A stretch of 64,000 nt of DNA from Micromussa lordhowensis (lineage: Eukaryota; Cnidaria; Anthozoa; Scleractinia; Lobophylliidae): the NCBI GenBank assembly GCA_964020085.1, contig OZ026607.1, forward strand, positions 19,028,606 through 19,092,605, read 5' to 3'. Positions within the stretch are counted from its first letter, which is position 1. The number at the start of each line of letters is the position of its first letter. Below are positions 10,293 to 21,500 of the stretch, piece after piece. The translations under genes and the position numbers were made by a program. The notes beneath the pieces were generated by a model, which had not been told where the DNA came from, ran no database searches, and saw only the letters and a list, made by a program, of their open reading frames with translations.

Positions 10293-12556
10293 AAAGCATG
10301 GACCAATTGTTTTCAACATAGCCGGTGGAATTGTTCATCAAATTCGACGCGAAAAACGGACAACAATATCAGAAGGGATTGTCTTCGTTTCGGGACTGGT
10401 GGGCCGAGTCTCTGTATCCATTATTGTCGCGCCACAAGCGCGAAAAAGAAATTTCTGGCGAATCGATTTGCTCACGCTATGAGCGTGCACTATGCTCTGC
10501 TAGCTATGTTATTTAATTATTTTTTTTTACTCTTTTCACGCTTCGTCAATAAAAATGGCGGGAATAGGTCATTTGAATTAACCAATCAGCATGCGTAATA
10601 TCATGCAAGGACCAATCAGCTTTAAGGAGGCATTTCGCGCCACTATCTCTGGCGTGTGTAAAAATTTCACGTCAGTTCCCTCTGTGAGTTGAAGAAAAGT
10701 TTTTTTTTCTTCATTGAAAACCTTTGTGCTAGTTCCATAGTTTTACCTGACGAAATTGGCTTCAAGCGGTTTCCATTCAGACAAAGTGAGGGTGAAGGTT
10801 TTAAAAGGAATTATTGTGAATTCGCAAGGTGCCAAACGTAAGTTCTTTAAAAGAAAGGTTTGTTTAGTTACACGTAAGCTTACTGTCAGTGGCGTCGTAC
10901 TCGAACCTTCATCGTAATTTATTTTAAGTCTCGAGTTTGAATGAGATTTTAATACATTGAAAAAAAAAGGACCTTCTAAGTGATAACGCTAAATACTTGT
11001 CCACAGGTTTTGGGCAAAGTTTAACAGTCTTGTTTACAATCTTGTAATTAAAGTTTTGGTGAAGAATGGAAATCAACAATCCGATGACATATTTTCTCAA
11101 ATTGCGGAGTATTCGTCCGGTTTTGTAAAGTTCTGGTAAACGATTCAAAAATCAAACTCTTTGCACAATACAATAACGAATTTTGTCGATGAAATTGAGC
11201 TAAGGACAAATTAGCTAAAATTGCAAATATATTATGATCCTTCCCACCAAAATCCCTCCATTTTTTTCTCAATTAAATTGTTTTCTCAGTACTTCAAGTT
11301 AAAAAAACTTTCAATGTTTCGGAACTCTAACAGAAATTTTTAGCCATTGGTCAATTCCCAAACGCTGTATTTTACGCCAGGTTTAGTAGCATCTGACCAC
11401 CATACAACCTTTCAGAAGCTCAGTCGCTCTGCAAAAGTGCACTGCCTACTCTGATCAAAATAAGCGAGTACTATAAAAAGTTATAGCCTTGAGTGTAAAA
11501 TCATCTTAAAGCCATTTGACAAACTAAAACTTTCTTTAAAAAGAATTTATTGATTTTTTGAAATGTCAAGGGAGCAACTGAACCACAAAAGTGTTCAATG
11601 AAATGTCTCTATGTCTGGCAGCCGGACAGGTTTTTCAAAATACTCCGTGTTCGGTAGTCAAAATCTTTTATTTGGCTGAATACTTCACTATTTCCACCGT
11701 AGAGGGATTTTTTGTGAACCCGGCACCCGGTGTACCGGCATTTATAACGTAGACCAAATGACCGGCAGTCAAAACGTTTTGTAGTTTAGGCTAAATAGTG
11801 TTCCGGTTAGCCTGAATATCACACCAATTAGCCTGAATAGCTCTCCGGTTGCCCTGTTTACGGTTAGCTTTCAATGATGCTAAGGGTAACACTACATATG
11901 GTTAAAAAATTCCCAAAAAATGCCGGTATTGCTTTGCCATGTTGGCGACCCGGGCTCGATTCCTCTTGGGGCTGCTAGTCACAGTGGTCTTTTTACGTTG
12001 TTTCACTTGATAAAAAATATTATCAAGTCTTACTGCCCGTCATTGAGTTTGTTTAAAACCTTGTTCGGCTGCCAGACATGTAGCCACAACGGATTCGTCT
12101 GTTGGCAAAAAAGCTGCAAGTACTTTTAGTGATCAAAGTACGCTCAAAGGGTTTCGTTGCCGAATAGTAAAAGTTTTCAAACTTGTGCCTGACAAGATTA
12201 TAATTTCAACTTTTGTCTGGTTCATTCTTTTGTCGTAAATCACTGAAATCTCCTCAATTCTCTCAACTAAAGAAGACATTTTGAAAAGTTCAATCAGAAA
12301 AATTCTGAAATATTGCTAGTCTTACAAGAGAGGGATCACTTCAATGATTTGTCAACGGAATACTGATACACCGTAAAAGAGGGAAACACTGATTTTTGTC
12401 CAACTCGTCGTTTGTTTTTCTTTTCTTCCTCATGGTCTCTATACCTCCAAACATGCTCAAACTATTTTGCTGCTGTTGTTTTTGAGAGGTCATTTCATAT
12501 ACTTATTGCTGGCCAACCGTTCTGTGTCTTACTACTCAAACTTCTCTTTTTTGCAG
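10293..12556. promoter_or_regulatory. Upstream region of the receptor cyclase; possible promoter near 10580-10850
   Basis: ACCAATCAGC occurs twice (about 10579 and 10611), giving CCAAT-type boxes. A candidate untranslated exon could end at the donor-like AAC|GTAAGT near 10840, splicing to the acceptor TTTTTTGCAG at 12551-12556. None of this is proved. The rest (10850-12550) shows no ORF with coding character and no clear repeat. Confidence 0.25.
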
Positions 12557-12562
12557 AAACAT

Positions 12563-12585
12563 ATGACCAAATGAAACAAGAATGA
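12563..12585 (+). promoter_or_regulatory. Two very short upstream ORFs before the cyclase start
   Basis: Downstream of the 5' UTR acceptor (exon from 12557) two ATGs precede the main start. ATG 12563 stops at 12574. ATG 12571 encodes MKQE and stops at TGA 12583-12585, overlapping the main ATG (12582-12584) as ATGA. If both are in the mature leader they could lower initiation or allow termination-reinitiation. The main ATG is chosen because it opens a signal peptide. Confidence 0.4.
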
Positions 12586-15500
12586 AAAAGTCACTTCTTC
12601 TTGGATCTGTTCTCTGTTTATTATGCTTGTCTCATGCAAGAGACATTAAAATGGGGATCTTTCTTCCCTTCACTGGTCCTTGGCCTGGTGGTCCAAAGAT
12701 GGCATCAGCAATCCTTATTGCCATGGACAAAGTAAACAGTGATCCTTACTGGCTTAAAGGACATAACCTGACTTATGTGGTGAAAGATGGTAGATGTGAA
12801 GCAAAGGCTTCTCTAACAGTTTTGGTAGACTATTATACAGTGGAAAACCCCAAAGTTGATGTTTTCATTGGTCCTGGCTGTTCTGTTGGATGTATTCCTG
12901 GTGCCTACATAGCAGCTCACTGGAACATACCCATGATATCTTGGGGATGCACTGCCTCAGTGTTATCCGACAAAACCCTGTATCCCCGCTTTGTACGCAC
13001 AGCTGGCACATTCACTAGTTTGGGAGATCTCCTAAGAGCCTTTTTAACACAGTACAAGTGGGATCGCATAGGTATGATGACCTCAACAGAAACAGTTTTC
13101 TCAGAGATTGGCAGTACAGCAAAGGTCTCTCTGGAGAAAGATGGCAAGTTTCTGGTGTCCTTTTTTGGGAGCTTCAATCCTGGAACTGACCTTTATCAAT
13201 TAAAATCAATGATCAGGTCTATGGCAGCCAAGACACGTGGTAAGTCTTGTGACCTAGGGGTAAACTAAGAAAATGGACGAAATTAAGAACTTTTTGCAGC
13301 AAAAATAGTCAATAAGATCTCTTAGTTTACCTTTTTAGTCACTTACATTTGACCTTCATTATTATGTTTACCTGAATTATTTTCCATGTTTTCAACTGGT
13401 TAAGAATCTGGTTTTGCATCAATGGGAGTCAGCAAGCAGCTTCAAATAGTTTTTTGTTTATATTGCTCACATCCTACAGCAACAAAATGTTACCTTTTGT
13501 GTTTTTATATTAAAGGTAAAATTTTTTTGCTGTAAAATGTGAACAATATAAACAAAAACACAAATTTGTCACAACACAATAGGTAAAATGAAAAATGATC
13601 CAATTTTCATCACTGGTATTTCTCTACAGTGTGTTTGCTACTTTGCTATGGTAGTGCTCTAAGACGTCTAATGCTTATCTTCAATGAGTTGGGTCTGCTA
13701 AATGGAGAGTATGTGGTGATTACTGTAGAGGTAATCGAAGCCGCATGCCGGGAAGGAGATAGCAGGGATGAAGAGGCTTGCAGAGCCTTTCAAGGAATCA
13801 TTGACGTTGGTCAGTACATCCCAGATTCACAGGCTTACAAGGATTTTGAAACCAGTGTTTACAACAGGATGCCTGAAATGAACTACACCATGAATGCACC
13901 CAACGAGGTAATTGTGTCCCATTACTATAGAAAGCTTTGTGCAAAAAAAAGTGTTTCTTCAACAAAAAGAACAATGCCCCACTGATTTTGATCTTCATCT
14001 TCTCCTGGCTAAATTCATGCCACAAATGCTTGCCACATTTGTCTGTTTCTTTGTTTGCATATCTATGCCTGGATGAAAGAAGTGCAGTCGAAACTTATGT
14101 AGCAAAGCTAATATGTTGATGTTACAGTTGTGATGCATTCGTGACTTTCCCTTTGGGAGCATAAGTTGCCTCTGTGAGTGCCATTTGCTTTGTGTTGAAG
14201 ATAATAATATTTCTTTTCTATCAGAGTCTCAACTTTAGATCATAAGGTCTACCTAGGTTGTTCAACTCAAATTTCTAATTGCCCAATCAATCCAAGTGCA
14301 CCCTCATGTGGTTTTGCTAGTGCCTAAAACATTTTGATAACACCTTCAATTCCACCTTGAGCCAGCGAACCTGATACATGAAGATGCTAACTGTGCACTG
14401 CTTTTCTTCCAGACTAACGTCTATGCATCTAACCTGCATGATGCCATTCTTTTGTATGCCCATGCCCTTAATAATTCCTTGACAAAGGGTACTAGCATTA
14501 ATGCAGGGGAGAATGTTTCAGCGTCAATGAGAGGATTACGATTCAATGGTAAGCATACATGTACATTGTACTATCTAGGTCACAAATGACTCATACATGC
14601 CAAGGAAAGTTAGTTTCAGATGGGAAGAATTGTTGATATTTATTTTTGCAACTCCAAAGCATGTGTCTGTTGTGAGCTATATGTTATTCCATATGTATTA
14701 GTAAATGCACATTCCTGGATGTGGGGAAAATAATTTACCTGTTGTCTAATCAAGTCTAAAAATATGTAATGGTAGATTCCTCAAATAAAAAAATGAAAAC
14801 AGGAAATCTTAAAATAAAAAAGAAACAAACAGCACAATTCAGAACAATCAAAACTTATTTAACAAAGCACATTGTGACTTTTCCTACAAAGTCTGTTTGG
14901 TTCTCAACTATTTACAGGTGTTTCAGGTCTTGTTGGCATTGATGAAAACGGAGACCGAGTTGCCTCTTACAGTTTAAGGTCATTTTTGAAGGATGTGTCA
15001 AGTGTAAGGGTAGCCAACTATTTTGGCACAACTGGCACTCTTCAATTACTGAATGAAACAATCATTTGGCCTGGTGGCACAACAGAAATTCCTCTTGGAA
15101 GGCCTGTATGTGGTTTTGACAAAGAATTCTGTAAGGATGTAGCAGAAGGTACGAAACAAATCAAATGAATCTATTTCAACCTTACCATAAGGGATGACTA
15201 TTTGTATGTACACTGTATACTTACTATGCATGCAATTTGTGTTGGTAATTTGTTTGGTACGTACTCTCCCAGGCGTTGAACTTTCCAGTCCCTCCCCAAA
15301 GCCTATGCCACAAAAATTACAGTTCAAAGCTGTTTTTGATGGGAAGATAAATTCCTACAATGAAAAAATTTGTTAGCCAACTGTTGCTCAATTTAACAAA
15401 TAGATTCCATGTTGCGGTTGCTGTGCATCTGCTCAAGAATAGATCACAGATGACATCAAAATGCGAAAACATGGCAGTGTGTCACTGATGTTCTTACCAC

Positions 15501-18500
15501 ATTTTGACATCATCTGTGATCTATTACTCATGTACAGATTCATGGCAACATGGAATCTACTTGTTTTATATGATAATAAAAAAACAAAAGAAAGTTAATG
15601 AAGTCATCAGTGCGTCTGTCCTCCAATAGATCGTGCTTTTCTTTAACATTTTTGGCTTTTGAAACCCCCTCCTCCTTGGAATTTCTGTTTCCTTAGAGTG
15701 GGCATGGAATTCTTGAATTACACATTGGCCAACTATCAGTAACTTGTGGGAAGCCTGTAAGTTATTATCCTGATCAACCTTTGACCTACAGTCAGTAAAG
15801 TGGAGCTGATCTTCAGAATATGCCTGTTTATCACATTATAACCAAATTATGCTTTCATCATCCTCATTCTTTCTAGACGAGGGTCCTACATGGCCATATA
15901 TCTTGGCAGGACTCCTTGTTTTTGTGCTGATTGTTTCAATTCTGGTTGGATTTTTATTGTGGCAGAGGTAAGAACAATAAATTTTGAGAGACTACTATTT
16001 AAAGAAGCGGTAATCTAGAGACAATGTGATGAAGGCAATCTGAAATTTTCCATGAATACAGTTGACTCCTAGCTGTTAACACAAACCCCAGTACACTAGA
16101 CTCTAGCACTAACTTGAACTAAAATCGATTTCCCTTATTAAACTTGAACCCTCAAATAGAATTCAAACCTCTCACTTACTTGAAGTGATTTTTCAGGTCA
16201 TTTTCTTTATGCAATTCATGCATGTTTTCTTTAGATAGATAGAATCCTCATTCTGTTATTTTGCTTCAGTTTGTTTTAATCTCATCAGGCCTGTTGGTTT
16301 GCTATGTTTGCTAAGTATCATTCTCCTTTAGTGCTTCTCTGGAAAACCTGATTGAAGCAGTCACACTGTTTTACTCCCTAGTTTCTGGTCATTTCTTCCC
16401 ATCTCCTGAAAACTTTAACTCCTGATGACTCGAGCCATCTTTGATTTCCTTTGAGGACAGTGTTCCAAATTAGCACTCGCCCACTCGCCGAGTGTAAAAA
16501 GCATTGGGCGAGTACAAATCATTGATCGCTCGCCCATCTGACAAGTACAATTTTCATTTTTAGGAAATTATTTAAGCTTAAAGTGCCACTATGACAAAAA
16601 TCGCATCCTTCAAATCTGAGCCATTTTAAGACATAAACAAGTAGTCTATACAAGAGTAAAAATGCTGTTTACTGTTTTCAAATATCTCTTTTCATTCCAG
16701 AGGTATTCAAGTTTTTAAAATATGCAAATTAGCCAAGTGATGACGTCATACACTCAACCGCATTTTGATCAAATATGACAAACAAGGATATCTCAGTCAA
16801 TTTGTATAATAAATGTTTGAATTTTTACAGTAAGATTCTACTAGAGGTGCTCTGTAATATGAGCTTAACAATTTTTGTTACCATGGCAACATACTAGGTT
16901 CCAGACCTCCACAATATTAAGGACTTTTCTGACCACTTTAGAGTTTTATATTGATATTTGCCAATGGTGCCTCATCTGCATAATCCAGCAAGCATATAAA
17001 CACATTAGGTTGAGTTCATAGCCTTGTTTAATGTTTTCCAAGCTTAAAATCGCTAAAATATTGATATCAGGCTAGAGGGGATTGGAAAAGAGTGGGTTGC
17101 CATGGGAACGGAAATTGTTATAGCTGTAGATGTGTTGCATTTAGAACTGTTGGCCTACGAAGTTTCAATGGTTTCTGCTGCATATTGACCGAGATAGCTA
17201 GCGCTATTGATATACTTCATGTAATATTTGGTTGAGTGTATGACGTCATCAGTAATCTCATTTGCATATTTTACTCATTTTTCAAACTTAAATATCTCCT
17301 GAACCAATGCAGATATTTGTAAATGGTAAACGGCATTTTTAATCTTTCGTAGAATTCTATGTGATTAACCAAAAAAATCAAGGGGTAAAAATTTGATCAT
17401 GGTGGCACTTTAAATATTAGCAACAATTCTTTTTTCTTTTCCATTTTCACAAGAATATCTCTAAACAAAAACTCACCAATTACTTTTTTCACCTTTTTAT
17501 CATTTGACTTGCCCACAGATAATTTGCCAATAATACAAAACATAGTATTTCATAAATAGGAAAAAAATGCTCCAGTCATAATTTAAATAACAGTTACATG
17601 TGTATGAAGTGATGCAGCTTGTCTCATATTTGAGCCGGCAGTAATTCACCTTCACCTAACTACTTCACGCCCAGTGGCCCATAAGGCCTCAACACTCTGT
17701 TGCCACCAGCTCTGTCGGCCACTGCAGTGGACACCTTGCTCCAGCTCCTCCATCCAGCTCTTTCTCTGTCCTTCTCTGCTGTTTTCCTCCATGTCGTCCT
17801 AGGTCTACCCCGGCTCCGGTACCCTTCTGGTGCACATGTGACCTTTGGGAAAACGGACACTAATGCTTTTCCATTTATACGATGAAACCGTTTACAATCC
17901 GTTTATATCCGTTTAAACGGATCATACAAGCATTTAAACGGTTTGCTTAGCCGTTTAAAAAAATTTGCATCCGTTTAATGTTTCAGCGAAAACGTTTAAA
18001 CGGTTTGCTTATCCGTTTAAAAAATTTGCAGCCGTTTAACGCTTTAGCGAAAACGTTTCAACGGTTTGCTCATCCGTTTAACAATCTAGGGAAAACGTTT
18101 AAAAGGTTTGGTTATCCGGTCATAATCAAAGAAAAACAACGCCTTACAATAACATAACTTGTGAGTGTCAAAGCGAACATGCGAAACGCAAAGGTTTGTT
18201 AAGCTGCAGTGAAGTTCGATTTCAAGCCTCTGCCGAGTCAAAAGAGTTTTCCCGGAAAAAGGGAAATGGTGAATGAAGATGATGGCAGTGAAGACCTCTT
18301 TTGCACAGCAATAAACGTCTGTGTTTTTTCCCAGTGCAAGCTACAAACAAGCCGACAGCGTATTCCCACGAGCGATATCATCTACTCAATTCAAAAGCGC
18401 TGATCAATATTTGCATACTGTCAAAGATCAAAATTTTTGGGAAACTTGGTGAAAAAGTACTGAATAAAAATAATGTGTATCGCTAATCAAATGTTATAAA

Positions 18501-21500
18501 AGCAAAGATGACTAATTATAAGGAGCAGAAAAAGAACCGTCACTATTCTCATTCATGCTTATGCTACGGAATTCCAGAATGCGTGTTTACAAAGTTCGTG
18601 ACGTGTTTGAATACTGTCTCGAAAGTTGTTTTTTGGTAAGTGGTTCGTTAGAATGGTTGACCAATTTTTCTGACGGATGGCATTTTGTGCTTCTGAACGG
18701 ATAGCTCGAGCCGTTCGAACGGATGACAGTACTTTTTTCGTTCACAAAATGTATCCCATTTATCTTTTACCAAGTTTTTATGCTCCATAGTTACGCTCAA
18801 AGATATCCGTTTAACATTGAAAGACCACTAGTTTTTCCTGAAACGACCTTGTCGACTCAACCGTTTAACGGTGTAAGCTATCCGTGTTTGGACTTTGGTC
18901 AACCATTTAACGTTTTGAGCTAACCGTTTATTTTTGGGGGTCACCGTTTAACGCTTTAAGCTATCCGTTTTTGGACTTTGGTCAACCGTTTAAATTTTTT
19001 GCTATCCGTTTAAACGGTTATGGAAACCATTTGAATGCTTGAGTTAGCCGTTTAGTATCCGTTTACAAACATTTTTCTTGAACGTTTAACGGAAAAGCAT
19101 TAGTGTCCGTTTTCCCATGGAAGGTCACACATGTCATTTAGTCCTACAGTCATTGTCATATCCTTTCCTCATAATGTGTCCCATGAACTTCCATCTTCTC
19201 CTTCTGACATCCTTGCTAAGGTTTTCCATCTCAGCCAATCCAATACTTCTTTGTTGGTGATTTTGTCCTGTCAGCATATCTGAGTATTTGTATTTGTCTG
19301 TTGTTTTGGAAGACGTTGATCTTATTTTCGTCACTTTTGTTCTTCTTCCATGTCTCAGGACCATACATCTAGATTGGTCTAACCAGAGTCTTATATAGCC
19401 TGATTTTGGTTCGTCACCTGATATTGTTAGGGCTCCAGATTTTCCTCAATCTCAAAAATACCCTCTGGCTTTGACTACTCTAGTGTGAATGCCTTGTGTG
19501 CCTCCACCTTCCTTGGAACTGTAGCTCCCAGATACACAAATTTATCAACATCCTCAATCCCTTGCCCATTCACTTCCACTGTATCATTTATTCGAGAATT
19601 TTTGTAGCAGCTTGCATTTCTCCATCTTGACTTTCAATCCCACCTTTCCTGCTTCGTGGGTCAGCTTATCAGTCGAATTGAGATTTTCAAGCTCTGTTGT
19701 GATCTTCCATCCTATTCCGGTGTTACTCTCTTGCAATGTCTTTCTCATTACCCAATCAACAACCAGCAGGAACAGTAGACCTGACATATTGCAGCCCTGT
19801 TTGATGCCTGTCCTAATCTTAAACCATTCTGTTGTGTCCTCTTCATCCACTACAGCGCACTCGTTGTAGAGTGCCTTCTGACAGGGCTCGCCATTGCGAC
19901 CAATACCGTCGCATTTGCGACTTAACTTTACTTATTTGTGAGTACGTCATGTATGTTTATGGATTGAGTACACATTGAGTATGTCATGTATGTCTATGGA
20001 TTGTTTCTCTTCAATTTGATTTTGCAACCAAAAATTTGCATTAGCGACTATTTTTTACCAGTTAGTCCCCAAATGGCGACTTAATGATTTTGTTAATTTT
20101 GAGCCCTGCTTCACCATGCTGATCATCTTGGATGGTATACCATAGCTTTGCATAATCAGCCAAAACCATGAATGCTTTTTCAAAGTCCACAAAGTGTATG
20201 TACAATGCAGACTGCCACTTTATTGACTGCTCGTGAGCTTCATTGGTTGGCTCTTCAACTTCTGGCAACTGGAATCTGTTCTTTTTGGTAATCTACAGTA
20301 ATGCTGTTTTATGAGGATGGGTGATTGGCCCATTGCCCAACCCCTAACCTGGAGGACCAGGGGCTGTTCTTTGTTGGGTTTCTACCTATGGGGGACAAAA
20401 CGTTCCACGCAGCACAGCTCTTAGGGTCACTGAAACACACAACAAGGTGACAACCCAAGGTGGGGCAGCAGTAATTAGTGCATGAGAATTAGAAATAGAA
20501 ACAGTGCTTTGAAAATTAAAGTGCCTCTGTTGCAGTCATCTTTGGGTTTAAGGTCTTTTAAGTACCGGTAATAATTTTTCACTGAAGAAAAAAAACGTCA
20601 AATCTTCCACATGCTGACTTGTAAGTTGTTTACTCCAATGTCTTAATTTTAGACAAATATTTGAATTCGATCATGCAAGCTGTTCATTTAGCTGTTTTTC
20701 AGTTAATGTTAAATGTGGAAAAATTTCCAAGCAGTGTCAAAAGTTGATGATAAAAACCTGGGGGATAAAAACAGTCAAATCAGTCTGTGATTCTAAGGAA
20801 ACTATCTTAAATGGACCAGAACAAGAAAGTTTCACACAAAATGGCAAGCTCGGCATCCATGATTACGAGATAGTTGAAAAGCATATGGTTTGTGAATCAC
20901 TGCAAAGATTTTGTTTTAGGAGCTAAGGGAGGCATCTTTCTGGGCAAGTGAAAATGGATCATGTTTATTATAGGTAGTGTCAGTCGACACTATCGGTCGA
21001 TATGTCGACAGACACTCGGCCGATATGTCAACTGAGTGTCAACCACTACTCGGCCGACATATCGACCGCGACTCAACCGGGTGTCGGTCGAGCATCAGCC
21101 GATATATCGACGGATGTGTGTGTCGACCGATACGCTCTTAGTCTCATCAACGCTCGGCCGATACCTTATCGATACTTTACCGATAGTCTGCCAATTCCTT
21201 ACCGATACTCGGTCGATACTCTGCCAACCACTCTGTCGATATGTCGGTCGTTAATTGCCCGACACTCCACTGATACTGTGTCGATATCTTACTTTTAAGC
21301 GTCGCTAAAAAAAAGTTTTATCAAGTTTTATAGTCGGGGGAACTAGATGAAATATCAAACTTCTGGAAAATAAACAATTGAGATTGCATCCTTGCAGCTG
21401 TTTTAAATTTTTTTTTTCTCGTTTCCTTGCGACCTAGTCGTAATTTTCATCAGTGAATTTCCTGTTCCATTGGTTTTTTTTTCATATGTCAGTTGTTTTG

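Larger units (their letters stand above)
17650..20285 (-). pseudogene. Non-LTR retrotransposon reverse-transcriptase remnant, split by two insertions
   Basis: Minus-strand fragments in LINE order: 20109-20285 (RT start, HFVDFEKAF), 19128-19881 ([23 protein letters not shown], a GVQQG-like block, a [12 protein letters not shown] block in broken frame, and [23 protein letters not shown]), and 17650-17838 ([28 protein letters not shown], the usual C-terminal tail). The catalytic YADD-type box is degraded and there are several frame breaks, so it is dead. It is interrupted at 19882-20108 by a CAGGGCTC-ended element and at 17839-19127 by the CCGTTT-array element. Joining the outer parts restores a continuous C-terminal tail apart from a 1-base slip. 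Confidence 0.85.

Noticed and set aside
10102..10341. Overlapping open frames on both strands
   Set aside because: They mirror each other because they lie in the 10160-10292 palindrome; neither resembles a protein.
21002..21298. 98-codon frame rich in YRYST/RPI repeats
   Set aside because: Produced by translating the GTCGGTCGATA repeats; no start context and no homologue type recognised.
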